Numbered from the stretch's first letter, positions 1-9,008 are shown. The stretch: 34,650 bases of DNA from Promethearchaeota archaeon (GCA_014728035.1 WJMJ01000120.1:1-34650); one strand, 5' to 3'. Numbers and translations: made by a program. Notes: a model not told the origin generated them from the letters alone.

Positions 1-140
1 AGGAGTTTATATGGAGTGATCTGGAATAGAGATTTGGTCTACAGACACAGGATCCCTGACCAGGACCGAGCCAGTTCCAGTACCGTTTCTGGACGGACAA
101 AGCTCGGGTGTCTAAGTTTGTCCAACTAAAAATGAACGGT
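1..140. repeat. Left copy of 138-bp inverted terminal repeat
   Basis: Bases 3-140 are identical, in inverted orientation, to 34513-34650; identity stops sharply at base 140. The repeat looks richer in GC than the surrounding sequence and contains nested complementary segments: AGACAC (43-48) with GTGTCT (108-113), CCGAGC (66-71) with GCTCGG (102-107), and TCCAG (76-80) with CTGGA (89-93). It could therefore fold as a hairpin in DNA or RNA. No convincing protein is encoded: one frame is open throughout but has no start codon. It may be the end of a mobile element, a dispersed non-coding repeat, or an assembly-graph boundary. Confidence 0.9.
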
Positions 141-236
141 GTGAATGTAACTGGAATTAGAGAAGTATGTTATACGAAGTTAGATTAGACCTACTCAATA
201 CACATTTCACTCCCAAAATAGTATAGAAATACGGGA

Positions 237-1331
237 CTATCCATATTCCTTCAATACTTCTAAAAATCCGTAATAGGCAGGTTTAGGATTACAATTATTA
301 TCAAACAATAGAGGACCCACAGGAAAGCTCATCCTGTCATTCTGCCAACTGTCTCCGTCACGTAGACCCCATAACGTTATACCATATTGCTGGTCTTCAG
401 GAACCGAGAAGTAGGCCGTAACGATATCTTCAACAATTCGTTGTTGTTCTTCTTTCAGAACATTATCATACCACAAATGAGATCCATCATTTGCCACAAC
501 GTCCATTTCGGATATGTGAATCAATAATCCAAGATCTGCTAGTTCAGTAAGCGCAGCTTGCATCTCAGCTAGATCTGGAGCATCTTCTGTGTTTGTATAA
601 TGCATGTGAATTCCAATACCATGAATTGGAACACCATCATCTAACAAGTTTTTAATCAAAGCTTTGACCACATCTAGTTTTTGCCCAGTGAATCGAAGAC
701 CATAGTCACTATAGAATAATAACGCATCAGGGTCGAGACTGTGAGTATATCTAAACATATCAGCTATATAGTCAGGTCCCATTTTTTCTAAGTAAGAGGT
801 TGGCTCAAATGAAAACCCTGTACCATTCCAATAGAATGCCTCATTTACAACATCATAAGATGTGATGTTACCTTTGTATCGTGTTACAACATTCTTCACC
901 CATTTCTTTGTATAATTGGTGAAATCAGTTGGATTCAGGTCGTTCATCCATTCTGGAAGACTTTCATCCCAAATCAGTGTATGAGCGTGCATCCGAAGAT
1001 TGTTTTCCTGAGCGAAGTTCACAAGATAATCGCTTCCATTGAAATCAAACACATCTCTTTCTCCATTGATAGCATATTGTTTGAATTCAAATTCAGGAGA
1101 TATCGAGTTGAAACTGTGAAACAGAGTTGTTCTGTAAATGTCTGAATCTTCATGTCCTTCTTTCAGATACCAGCTCTGAGTAGCTACTCCGATAGGAAAA
1201 GGTGCATCTTGACATAGAGAGTCATCATCTGATGGAAAATTATTACTGTCTTGTAAGAAGAATTGAATTCCACCAATCATAATGATTAGAATGAGGATTA
1301 ATCCAATCCATAGTTTCTTGGATGCAGGCAT
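237..1331 (-). CDS. GH10 endo-1,4-beta-xylanase, membrane-anchored or secreted
   Basis: This 364-residue protein hydrolyses internal beta-1,4 bonds of xylan-type polysaccharides. A hydrophobic segment at residues 7-27 behind a lysine pair is a signal anchor or signal peptide, so the enzyme acts outside the cell. The GH10 TIM barrel is recognisable along its length: HAHTLIWD (115-122), VVNEAF with acid/base Glu164, FYSDYG (206-211), GIGIHMHY (238-245), HISEMDV with nucleophile Glu275, and TLWGLRDGDSW near the C terminus. Both catalytic glutamates are present, so it should be active. The length suits a single-domain GH10 enzyme with no carbohydrate-binding module. The ATG sits about 25 nt downstream of a TATA box (1353-1360), suggesting a leaderless transcript. 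No other carbohydrate gene lies alongside it. The family assignment is secure; the exact substrate is not. Confidence 0.93.
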   Translation of the reverse strand: MPASKKLWIGLILILIIMIGGIQFFLQDSNNFPSDDDSLCQDAPFPIGVATQSWYLKEGHEDSDIYRTTLFHSFNSISPEFEFKQYAINGERDVFDFNGSDYLVNFAQENNLRMHAHTLIWDESLPEWMNDLNPTDFTNYTKKWVKNVVTRYKGNITSYDVVNEAFYWNGTGFSFEPTSYLEKMGPDYIADMFRYTHSLDPDALLFYSDYGLRFTGQKLDVVKALIKNLLDDGVPIHGIGIHMHYTNTEDAPDLAEMQAALTELADLGLLIHISEMDVVANDGSHLWYDNVLKEEQQRIVEDIVTAYFSVPEDQQYGITLWGLRDGDSWQNDRMSFPVGPLLFDNNCNPKPAYYGFLEVLKEYG

Positions 1332-1352
1332 AACTCACTATCTCTTGTTGAG

Positions 1353-1360
1353 TAATATAA
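1353..1360 (-). promoter_or_regulatory. TATA box of the xylanase gene
   Basis: TTATATTA on the minus strand is centred about 25 nt upstream of the ATG at 1331. This is the spacing expected for an archaeal promoter that starts transcription at or next to the start codon. Confidence 0.5.
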
Positions 1361-1567
1361 TCTAAATTTGGATAAACTAGGAAACCAATCATTGATGTCT
1401 ATCCAGTAAGAGTGAATGCTTTCAAGATTATTACCAAGAACTTGAATAGAATGTGAATCTATGATCAAATTCTATAAAATTACGCCCATTTCTTGAACTT
1501 TCTTAATTCTTTTAGTATTAGTAGACTAGTAGTACATAGCTAACTTTCTGCCCCGGGAGGTAGAACT

Positions 1568-3109
1568 ATGAGATCAATTAGGAGATTTAGAAAAAACCAA
1601 AAACAAATTTTTAGTACTGTGATTATTCTATTAGTTTTCATCACCTGCTTAAGTATAACAACAATAAGACCAATCACGAATTCTTTTGCTGAAGACGGAT
1701 TCTTATCAGAAAGTAAAACAGAAACTCAGAAAAACAGTATACATATGGATGATTTTGATTCGACATTTATCGCAGATTCAGATGAATGGGATATGGGATT
1801 GGGTCATGACGCTTCGGATTCGCTTCCTGGAGATTTGGTTGGATTCTTCTATGCTACTGGCGGAATGATTGACTATAATTCTGGATTTGAAACGGATGCT
1901 TACAAATTCTGGCTTGAAAAAGATGACGAAATACGAATTGCTTATGGCTATAATGCAGAATGGATTGAGACCGATATAATTGTTAGTCTATACGACCAGT
2001 CGGGAAATTGGTTGTTGAATGTACCTCTTAATTCATATGAATATTTTACATTGACAGAAGAATCTCAATACATGAGTCTGTTTGTGGAAACCTCCAATGT
2101 TGATCCTTCTGAATCTTTTTCAATAGAGTATCAAATAGAAGTAATAGTTGTTGATGGTCAAGAAGATTTCAATACAATTGGAGATGCTTCTGAAAGCGAT
2201 CCACAACTTGTTCAACCTGGAACATATTTCAATGTATTTTCCACAGGCCTCGAGGTAGATAGTTTTAATATTCGAATGGATGCTGAGCAGACATTAACAG
2301 TCACAGTAGAACCAATAGATGAATCATCCGAAATATCCCGTTTTCAATTAACACCTGTTATAGGTCCATCTAAGACAGGAGATATCGGTGAGTCAGTTGT
2401 AGCAAGTTCTACAACACCTTCTGATTTTGTGTATCGAGAGTATAAAACTGAAATCAGATTACCTGGTCTAGTGGATTCCTTTCCTTATGGAGTGTACTAC
2501 TATGTAACTATCGAGCTCACTGATGTAGGGACAATAGACTTAGAACCCACCGAGGATATCTCTGTTCTCACATTATCAGGAGAAGAGGGGACTCGTACAT
2601 ATCAGGCTGCTTTAGAGGCTAAGAAAGGCGGTGCAAGTAATAGTCGAGATCGTGACTTATTCTGGGTTGATGACGATACTTGTCCAGTCGGTTCACAGAT
2701 CACTTTAGACCGACTATGGATTGTTAGTAGTGAAGGAGATGAAGTTGAATATACAGAAGTGCATTTCGGAGTATATCTTGAGAATGAAGATGGAGCTCCA
2801 ACTTATGATTTTGGAGCAACGGACATAACTGTAACCTACATGGGTCTCGGTGACATCACAAACGAAGAAGGGCTTCAGTACGAATTTGAGCTTGAATTGT
2901 ATGGAGATTGGGATATCGATTGCGGCCCAAGTAATATCATCTATAGATTTACTCTTACAATTGAACATCCAACTGAAACCGCCGCTGATATGACTCCACT
3001 TATAGCAGGTGTGGGAATAGTAGGAATTGGTATAGCAGCAATTGTAATCCTGTATATTGCCAATGAAAAGAATTTATTGGGAAACATTTTTGGGAGCTTC
3101 TTTGACTAG
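1568..3109 (+). CDS. Secreted cell-surface protein with C-terminal membrane anchor
   Basis: This 513-residue protein has a basic N terminus, a hydrophobic segment (about 15-33) and a plausible signal-peptidase site after SFA (about residue 41). A single membrane helix at about 478-497 is followed by a short cytoplasmic tail. The roughly 440 residues between are acidic and beta-rich. The first part (DSLPGD, then TDAYKFWLEKDDEIRI) resembles the pre-peptidase C-terminal beta-sandwich found in secreted archaeal and bacterial proteins; the rest is unassigned. There is no catalytic motif I recognise. A strong ribosome binding site (GGGAGGT, 1555-1561) fixes the ATG. It may be a surface adhesin or binding protein; a link to the divergent xylanase is only positional. 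Confidence 0.8.
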   Translation: MRSIRRFRKNQKQIFSTVIILLVFITCLSITTIRPITNSFAEDGFLSESKTETQKNSIHMDDFDSTFIADSDEWDMGLGHDASDSLPGDLVGFFYATGGMIDYNSGFETDAYKFWLEKDDEIRIAYGYNAEWIETDIIVSLYDQSGNWLLNVPLNSYEYFTLTEESQYMSLFVETSNVDPSESFSIEYQIEVIVVDGQEDFNTIGDASESDPQLVQPGTYFNVFSTGLEVDSFNIRMDAEQTLTVTVEPIDESSEISRFQLTPVIGPSKTGDIGESVVASSTTPSDFVYREYKTEIRLPGLVDSFPYGVYYYVTIELTDVGTIDLEPTEDISVLTLSGEEGTRTYQAALEAKKGGASNSRDRDLFWVDDDTCPVGSQITLDRLWIVSSEGDEVEYTEVHFGVYLENEDGAPTYDFGATDITVTYMGLGDITNEEGLQYEFELELYGDWDIDCGPSNIIYRFTLTIEHPTETAADMTPLIAGVGIVGIGIAAIVILYIANEKNLLGNIFGSFFD

Positions 3110-3132
3110 AGGAGCTCTCAACTCTCCTTTTT
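3110..3132 (+). terminator. Short hairpin and T-run after the surface-protein gene
   Basis: AGGAG (3110-3114) pairs with CTCCT (3124-3128) across a 9-nt loop and runs into a stretch of T directly after the stop codon. The stem is short, so this is a weak call. Confidence 0.4.
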
Positions 3133-3155
3133 CATGATAATCATTTGCAGAAAAA

Positions 3156-4484
3156 TTATGGTGATGGTAAGAAGATATCATCTGCTGAATGATCAGTTTG
3201 CTCATGGATATTTTCCAAATACTCGGTCAACTGTTTATGGACATAAGCTAGTGAGTGATAACCAAATGTAGCGAGTCGATAATTTCTCGTTCGAGCATCG
3301 GTTATTGATAAATCAGTTATTATTTCTTGAATACAATCCATTTTTTCTAGTTTGCTGATGTTTGTTGATACAGTCGATTTTGGTTTTGAGATTTTTTCTT
3401 TTAACTGGCTAACATTGAGAGTCGCGGGAAAATTACGAGCAAATTCTATTAATATTGTAACGGGTGTTCCTAATAGAGCTTGAACTACTTCTATTTGGTC
3501 TCTGGACAATAAGGCTTGTTTTTGCTCTTGCAGTGTGAGAAACTGTTTGTATTCCTTTCTCGACTTCACGATATCCTCAACGTTTGTGATTACCTGTTTC
3601 ATCTCGGCTAAGAGTTCCATTATCAACTCCTCTTTGTTGTTCTGAAACAGATCAAAGAGCCATTCTGTAAATTCGTAAAGCTTCTGGAATTTCTGTTGGT
3701 TTCGTTCTAGTTTTTCTCGTACAAGGATTTCTTCTGTCACATTCTCATGATGGATGAGGACATATTCTACTGTACCTTCTGAATTAGTTAATGGAATGAA
3801 TGTGCTCTCGAAACATAACGGCGCATCTTGAAATTTTCCATCAACTTGGATAGGATTAACCCATCGTGGAGGCATTACGGTTACCTTCCCGTTTAGGGCT
3901 CGGTCGAAGAAAGGAAGAATGCCAATCTCTTCAAAATATCCTGAATCAATAAATGACAAGTCTTTGGGAGGTGCTAGTTTATGTGCTTCAATGAATGCAG
4001 TATTGACCCAGATGGAGTGTCCTTCTCGATCAAAAAGCTGTACTGGATTTGGATTCAATTTTGCAGCTTGAATAAACAATTCAGTGAGTGGTTCTTTATG
4101 AGTCCAAGTGATTTCTTCTATAGGTGAGAGTTCACGAAATACAAATTCAATTGTTTCTTTTTCTGTTTCATCTACGTAATGAAAATTCACATAGAATTTC
4201 TTAGTTCCTTCTGGAGTAATACAGGCGATATCATTTGAACTATCTATGTTCCCTACATATTTCTCCTCACCAAGCATGAAGTGGAAACATTGGAACACTT
4301 TACTCTCATGACCATCCAAGAAAATATTGTCTATGTGTTGTCCAATCAATTTTTCAGAGGTAAATCCAAAGAATTTTTCCACGTTTAATGTGCAACTGAT
4401 AATTATACCAGTTAGATTCACTCTAATGATAGCAAAAGGAAAGTCGTCAGGTAGATTCGCTAGGAGAGAACTATTTGGTTTCAT
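3156..4484 (-). CDS. PAS-PAS-winged-helix transcriptional regulator
   Basis: This 442-residue soluble protein has two PAS sensor folds (about 12-120 and 128-255), a helical linker rich in Glu, Lys and Gln (about 255-320) and a C-terminal winged helix (about 330-425). The second PAS domain contains NPNPVQLFDREGHSIWVN, the usual strand pair at the start of the fold. The C-terminal part includes SKPKSTVSTNISKLEKM, a typical recognition-helix pattern of MarR/ArsR-type winged helices. There is no kinase, GGDEF or membrane segment, so it is best read as a one-component sensor that binds DNA directly. The ligand is unknown. The ATG is preceded by AGAGG about 8 nt upstream. It is divergent from the YbjN-like gene and might regulate that gene or itself. 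Confidence 0.82.
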   Translation of the reverse strand: MKPNSSLLANLPDDFPFAIIRVNLTGIIISCTLNVEKFFGFTSEKLIGQHIDNIFLDGHESKVFQCFHFMLGEEKYVGNIDSSNDIACITPEGTKKFYVNFHYVDETEKETIEFVFRELSPIEEITWTHKEPLTELFIQAAKLNPNPVQLFDREGHSIWVNTAFIEAHKLAPPKDLSFIDSGYFEEIGILPFFDRALNGKVTVMPPRWVNPIQVDGKFQDAPLCFESTFIPLTNSEGTVEYVLIHHENVTEEILVREKLERNQQKFQKLYEFTEWLFDLFQNNKEELIMELLAEMKQVITNVEDIVKSRKEYKQFLTLQEQKQALLSRDQIEVVQALLGTPVTILIEFARNFPATLNVSQLKEKISKPKSTVSTNISKLEKMDCIQEIITDLSITDARTRNYRLATFGYHSLAYVHKQLTEYLENIHEQTDHSADDIFLPSP

Positions 4485-4844
4485 GGAAAATATGCCTCTT
4501 ACATTACGAGTTCTTTTGGGTTAATTATCCATTTAGTTATATTCTTTATTTATTTCTTATTAGAATTGAGTCTTCATTCTTGCCTTTCGATAGTTATCCT
4601 ATCCACATTTGGTTGTAATAGATTCCATCTCCTTCACGGTATTCAAATTTGTAGCCAATTCTTTGAAAAATTGATTAAAAGGTTCTGTGGATTATTCTTA
4701 AGAACGTGCAAATCAAAGTCAAATTTGTTGTTTTCGCCATCCTGCTCCTACAAATGATGATTAACTAGAGGTAGTAATTCTTAACGAATATTCAATGATT
4801 CTAGCTTTGGTTATTGTGAAAATATTTGAATTAATCTATTAAAA
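4485..4844. other. Intergenic region between divergent regulator and YbjN-like genes
   Basis: This is AT-rich sequence with a tract around 4541-4562 that could supply the TATA element for the regulator gene on the minus strand. A 63-codon open frame on the plus strand (4566-4757) has no ribosome binding site and an unconvincing composition, so I leave it out. I see no other structure. Confidence 0.5.
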
Positions 4845-4854
4845 AAATAAATAT
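4845..4854 (+). promoter_or_regulatory. TATA box of the YbjN-like gene
   Basis: AAATAAATAT is centred about 24 nt before position 4873. A transcript starting there would exclude the ATG at 4868 but include the ribosome binding site at 4876-4881, which supports the TTG start at 4889. Confidence 0.45.
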
Positions 4855-4888
4855 CCGTTATACTACAATGATGTCGAGGTGTGAGATA

Positions 4889-5302
4889 TTGACAGAAATT
4901 TCTAAACAGTCACTCCTTGATAGACTTAAACAATTACTAAACGAAAATGATGTTGAATATAAAGAAGAAGATACGGGAATCGCTTTTGTAGCCAATGATT
5001 CAGAGGGATATGATGTCACAATACGTGCGCAAATGAATGAAAAAGGCTCATGGCTCTATTTATTCGTGTTTGTAGGCAACCTTAGTGAAGTTGAATCTCA
5101 CAATAAAGAGAGAGTATACCAAGGTCTACTAAAAATGAATCTGGAAATATCGGGTGCAAAAGTAGCAATGGATAGCGATGAAGATTTCGTTATCATTGGT
5201 GAATCAAATGATATGGACCTCACATATAACGAGTTTCACGGTATAGTCGAGAATGTGATTGAAGCTGCGATATTGACTCACAAGGCTTTGGAGCAATTCT
5301 AA
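4889..5302 (+). CDS. YbjN-like / type III secretion chaperone-like fold protein
   Basis: This is a small acidic protein of about 137 residues. Its pattern (short N-terminal helix, a strand run ending in AFVAND, a strand-rich centre with SWLYLFVFVG, a helix VYQGLLKMNLEISGAKVAMD and a terminal helix) matches the YbjN / type III secretion chaperone-like fold, whose archaeal members have no established biochemical role. I prefer the TTG at 4889 because GAGGTG lies 7 nt upstream and the TATA box places the transcript start near 4873. An ATG at 4868 in the same frame would add seven residues. It has its own promoter and no operon partner. Function cannot be assigned; it may bind a partner protein. 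Confidence 0.7.
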   Translation: MTEISKQSLLDRLKQLLNENDVEYKEEDTGIAFVANDSEGYDVTIRAQMNEKGSWLYLFVFVGNLSEVESHNKERVYQGLLKMNLEISGAKVAMDSDEDFVIIGESNDMDLTYNEFHGIVENVIEAAILTHKALEQF

Positions 5303-5658
5303 GAACTAATACATTATCTGTTTGAGTTATAAATGACGGTTAGGTTGTTTATTGAATTTCATCATATTGTAACAGAGAACTGGAAATATCTAACAAGAAT
5401 TGATGTGGTTCTTGTAAGGCTGGGACTTTAAATTCAGGAATATCAAAAGTTGACTATACTGAGTATCCCAAAGAAGCTTCAAGTCAGTATTTCTAGTTCT
5501 CTGAATGTGTTGGTTCACTCTTTTGATATTCAATCTTCTATCTATTATTTTTTGAATTATTCTGGAGTTTCGGATAAACTCTACCTTTTTCAATGTCAAT
5601 CTTAATTTAAGTTCTCAAAATTCGTTTCAATTATCGATTCTATAATGTTTATTGCGTG
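5303..5658. other. Intergenic region, no supported gene
   Basis: These 356 bases separate the YbjN-like gene from the convergent LRR gene. A 69-codon frame on the minus strand (5390-5599) starts with TTG, has no ribosome binding site and resembles nothing I know. No hairpin with a T-run is evident. Confidence 0.45.
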
Positions 5659-7821
5659 TTACCGCAACCACCACTTCTGCAACTGGTCACTTTTCTTTGA
5701 GGTCTCGATCAACCTCAGAATATATTCTCTAAAAACAGGTGAAACTATAGAATGTGATTTGGTAGATTCTTCTTTTTTTAGTTTGAGAGTAACTCCTATG
5801 TTTTGGAATGCTTGATGAATTTGTGAAAATTCTTCTACACTGCAATCGAGCTCAACCTGAAGTGACTTGCAAATATCAAACCCGTAGGCTGTCATGAATA
5901 ACTCGGTGATTTCGACTCTTTCATCCTTATTGATATAGAGAATTATATTTTCAGTTTCCTGTTTTCGACGTTCTAAGATTTCAGGAACGAGAACTGTAAT
6001 CTCAGGATATTTGTTTGAACTGCCTTCGATATCCAATCCAATTGAACTTCCCCCTCTTTCAATTTGGTCCTTGTAAATCGATAATATGTACTCTTTGCGT
6101 TTAGAATCAGAGGAAAGCTCCAAAGCTTCTCCTAATTCACGTTCACCAGCTATTACAAATCCTAAGCCTTCCAAACCGAGAGTATCTTTAAGGCAGTTGA
6201 TGAGGTGAAGAAATTTCCACTTATGTTCTTGATGATCCATGAGAAAAGAGTATAGAGTTCGAATTTGTTCTATATTCCAATAATAGTTGGGTACATCATA
6301 GTAGTGTATCCATCTTTGCAGGGATGGATTGACTCTGTTACATGCTTCCTTACTGAATAGAGTTACAACATATCCATATGTATTGAACTTAAGATCGTTT
6401 AGCTTGTGACAACCAATAAGGAAACTGATATCTGAAGCATCATGACGAAAACTGTCTAAATGAAATAGCTCTAAATCATCACAATAAGCTAATGGCATTA
6501 GGTCGATATCCATATTTTCTCTGACTTTGTGAATAGTTAGATGCTTTAGTTTTGTATCTGCTAATGGAGCTAAGTCTAGAGTCCGGAGACTATCCAAATT
6601 TTCCAGCTGCAACTCTGTTAGATTACTACCAGATAAAGGCGATAAATCAAGTTCTTGAATTTTTTTTCCCGAGATATGTAGTTTTGTAAGACTAACAATT
6701 TTCGAAAGGGGAGAAAAATCCAATGCTTCCAGATTCCCTAAGTTCAGTTTAATGTCTTGGATTGTTGTCGATTCAAGAGGACTCAGGTCTATGTTTCTGA
6801 GCTGGGCTAATTTCAGGACTAGTTTCTTCAAAGACTGCGAGTTCTTTAAGGGGAAAAGACTGAGAGTTTCTAATTTATCCACTTCTACTATCTCTATTTC
6901 CTCGAGATTTGGTTGACTGATTACAGAGGGAAGATGTATCTCTATGAGGTTCAGACATTCTATGATTCTGAAAGTTCTAAGGGCGGGTATAGGACCAAAG
7001 GATGATGAATCTATTCTTTTAATTCCCCTACAATAATCAAAAGAAACTACTTCTATTGTTTCTGATTTTGGAAGAAGGATATTTTGACTATGGACATATT
7101 CTAAATCAAGAGTTTTTATTTTAGATTCTGATAGAGGACGTAAATCTAATACAACTTTACCAAATGATGAGATTCTCAAATACTCGATTGATGAGTGTGA
7201 AATACCCGCTAAGTCAAGTGTTGATAAACTATAGAAGCTCAGTTCAAGTTTCTGTAGAGATGGTAGTGCTGCGAGTGGTGTTAGGTCTATCTTCTTTAGA
7301 TTCTCTGAACGAATGATAATTGATTCCAGTGAATGTGAGTTTGCAAGTGGCGATAAATCAATCACCTTCAATCCATCAAGATTCAATTCTAGTGTTTTCA
7401 ATGAAGGGAGAAATGCTAGTGGTTGCAAATCAATAGAAGATAGTTTTGGAAATTCTAATATTATATTTGTTATTTCAGGGGAGCTAGAAAGAGGAGCTAG
7501 ATCAATAGTATCTATCTCTCGAATGCAAATATGAAATTCTTCTAGTGACTGTGAATCAAATAGTGTGAGAGATTCCACTGCTCCAAAATTGATATCACAA
7601 TTTTTGAGTGTGGTCATTCTGGATAATGGAGATAAGTCAAGTACTTCAACATCCATACCATTCATTTGGATAATATTTCCCTTTACTAGTTGAGAGATGT
7701 TGGTTAAGTCAATCGATTTTAGATTAGGTGTTTTGATCAATATCGATTTTGTATCTAACGGATATTCAAGATAGCTTTCTGAACCGTCCACATTGATGAA
7801 TGGAATCTTGACTTCTTTCAT
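5659..7821 (-). CDS. Leucine-rich-repeat protein with VLVPEI C-terminal domain (paralogue 1)
   Basis: This 720-residue protein has no signal peptide or membrane segment, so it is probably cytoplasmic. A short beta-rich cap (1-40) leads into many repeats of about 24 residues (about 40-470) with the consensus (I/L)DL.PL followed by SL..L.L and L.. . Consecutive examples are IDLAPLSS, IDLQPLAF, IDLSPLAN and IDLTPLAA, each 24 residues apart. The usual LRR asparagine is absent and the invariant Asp of the IDL strand takes its place. The C-terminal domain (about 500-720) carries VLVPEI at 610-615, then R-x-x-E-x-E and TAYGFDI. Two paralogues lie at 11756 and 13987; this copy is the most divergent and lacks their KFGW segment. 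LRR arrays usually bind proteins; the C-terminal domain is one I do not recognise. Confidence 0.85.
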   Translation of the reverse strand: MKEVKIPFINVDGSESYLEYPLDTKSILIKTPNLKSIDLTNISQLVKGNIIQMNGMDVEVLDLSPLSRMTTLKNCDINFGAVESLTLFDSQSLEEFHICIREIDTIDLAPLSSSPEITNIILEFPKLSSIDLQPLAFLPSLKTLELNLDGLKVIDLSPLANSHSLESIIIRSENLKKIDLTPLAALPSLQKLELSFYSLSTLDLAGISHSSIEYLRISSFGKVVLDLRPLSESKIKTLDLEYVHSQNILLPKSETIEVVSFDYCRGIKRIDSSSFGPIPALRTFRIIECLNLIEIHLPSVISQPNLEEIEIVEVDKLETLSLFPLKNSQSLKKLVLKLAQLRNIDLSPLESTTIQDIKLNLGNLEALDFSPLSKIVSLTKLHISGKKIQELDLSPLSGSNLTELQLENLDSLRTLDLAPLADTKLKHLTIHKVRENMDIDLMPLAYCDDLELFHLDSFRHDASDISFLIGCHKLNDLKFNTYGYVVTLFSKEACNRVNPSLQRWIHYYDVPNYYWNIEQIRTLYSFLMDHQEHKWKFLHLINCLKDTLGLEGLGFVIAGERELGEALELSSDSKRKEYILSIYKDQIERGGSSIGLDIEGSSNKYPEITVLVPEILERRKQETENIILYINKDERVEITELFMTAYGFDICKSLQVELDCSVEEFSQIHQAFQNIGVTLKLKKEESTKSHSIVSPVFREYILRLIETSKKSDQLQKWWLR

Positions 7822-7954
7822 TTAACAATCCTTCTGATTTCCTCGCAGATAGTTTTAGCTTTTTCTTTATGAAGGATGAGGGTCTAAAAGTTTGTTTTGC
7901 AGATAAATTAAATAGCGTGTTATTAGATTATTTGTCAATTTAGGAGAGAGATAT

Positions 7955-8236
7955 GTGGCAGAAATACGCGAGAATGTGAAAACATTCGTAACTTGGCAGA
8001 GGACGTTGTTATTTTTTCAAATATGCATCATATTGGGAATCTTAGTTCAGGGAATTATATTCGCAACTTTGCTTTGGTGGGGAAGACCTCCTTTATCAAA
8101 TCTAGCCTTAGTGCTCCAATTCTATCAAGTTCTTGCCTTTTGGGTCCTTACCATAAACGCTAGTGTAATTCTATTTTGGTGGGTGACTAAGAATGGTAGA
8201 GTAGACACAATTACTACAGAAATACCGGAACAATAG
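7955..8236 (+). CDS. Small membrane protein with two transmembrane helices
   Basis: This is a 93-residue protein with a polar N terminus, two hydrophobic helices (about 20-43 and 54-78) separated by a short loop containing WGRPP, and a short charged tail. It starts at GTG, preceded by GGAGAG about 6 nt upstream; the ATG two bases earlier opens only a nine-codon frame. It stands alone, followed by a hairpin terminator. I do not recognise a family. The topology suits a small accessory subunit or a stress-related membrane peptide, but nothing in the sequence decides this. Confidence 0.6.
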   Translation: MAEIRENVKTFVTWQRTLLFFQICIILGILVQGIIFATLLWWGRPPLSNLALVLQFYQVLAFWVLTINASVILFWWVTKNGRVDTITTEIPEQ

Positions 8237-8244
8237 GTTGTTTC

Positions 8245-8299
8245 AAAGTCCCAGTTCTAAATTTTTTTTGTTTATCCGGATAGGGACTTTATTTTTATT
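8245..8299 (+). terminator. Terminator of the small membrane protein gene
   Basis: AAAGTCCC (8245-8252) pairs perfectly with GGGACTTT (8283-8290) over a 30-nt loop that itself contains a run of T, and is followed by a T-rich stretch. Confidence 0.55.
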
Positions 8300-8330
8300 T
8301 ATTTTTAAATCAATTAATTTATTATCGAAA

Positions 8331-8340
8331 AAAGATATAT
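8331..8340 (+). promoter_or_regulatory. TATA box of the acidic protein gene
   Basis: AAAGATATAT lies about 25 nt upstream of position 8361, giving a very short leader before the ATG at 8374 or a nearly leaderless TTG start at 8365. Confidence 0.45.
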
Positions 8341-8373
8341 GAATTCAAGAGTGGTAACGCTTGGTTGATAACT

Positions 8374-8970
8374 ATGGGAAACGAGGACATTATTCAGACT
8401 ATTTTTGATGAAGTAATGGAAGAAATCGAAGAAGAAATTGAAGAAGCATTTGATAAAATTCTTAGCAAAAAGAAGATCGAAAAGACAATTTCAAAGATTG
8501 AAGATGACGTGAAAGATGATGTCATGAAAGTCATCAAGAAGAATTATTCTGACGATATGTCTGATAAAGATAAACGAAAATTAGGGGGCAAACTTGCAAA
8601 GATTATTCTTAAATCTACTAATAAACGGATTTCAAAGCTAGTCGGAAGAATTGTACGAAAAGCCATGGAACTAAGCCTTGTTCTAGAGCATGAAATTATT
8701 GACGAAGTCTTTGAAGAAACTGAAGAATACGAAGATGAGGAGGAAGAAGAATCTGATGGAGATGAGGGAGAAGAAGATGAAGATGATGAAGAGGAAGATG
8801 AGGGAGAGGAAGAAGACGAAGACGAGGTAGAATCCACTGAAGATGAAGATGGCGAAGAAAAAAGTGAACCAGAGGAAGCAGAAGAGAAATCTGAAGAGGT
8901 TACTACAGAGGTAGAAGAAGAAAAGGCCAAGGAAAAAGTCGAAGACAAGACCCCAATAGGTATTGAATGA
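8374..8970 (+). CDS. Highly acidic protein with helical N-terminal domain
   Basis: This protein of 198 residues has two parts. Residues 1-110 are predicted helical and of mixed charge (many Glu, Lys and Ile). From about 112 to the end the chain is almost entirely Glu and Asp with some Ser, typical of a disordered acidic tail. Such tails occur on histone or ribosome chaperones and other proteins that bind basic partners, but no named family fits the helical part. I chose the ATG at 8374; an in-frame TTG at 8365 is also possible given the TATA position. The gene stands alone between its own promoter and terminator. The antisense serine-rich frame is a composition artefact of the acidic codons. 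Confidence 0.72.
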   Translation: MGNEDIIQTIFDEVMEEIEEEIEEAFDKILSKKKIEKTISKIEDDVKDDVMKVIKKNYSDDMSDKDKRKLGGKLAKIILKSTNKRISKLVGRIVRKAMELSLVLEHEIIDEVFEETEEYEDEEEEESDGDEGEEDEDDEEEDEGEEEDEDEVESTEDEDGEEKSEPEEAEEKSEEVTTEVEEEKAKEKVEDKTPIGIE

Positions 8971-9008
8971 TTAGTTGGATATTTTTATCCTAAATACCTG
9001 AGAAGAAC

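Noticed and set aside
4566..4757. 63-codon plus-strand frame between divergent genes
   Set aside because: No ribosome binding site, cysteine- and phenylalanine-rich composition unlike neighbouring proteins.
5390..5599. 69-codon minus-strand frame
   Set aside because: TTG start without ribosome binding site or promoter, and no recognisable features.
8544..8948. Serine-rich frame on the minus strand, opposite the acidic protein
   Set aside because: It is the reverse complement of Glu/Asp codons (GAA/GAG/GAT to TTC/CTC/ATC in shifted frame) and has no start context.
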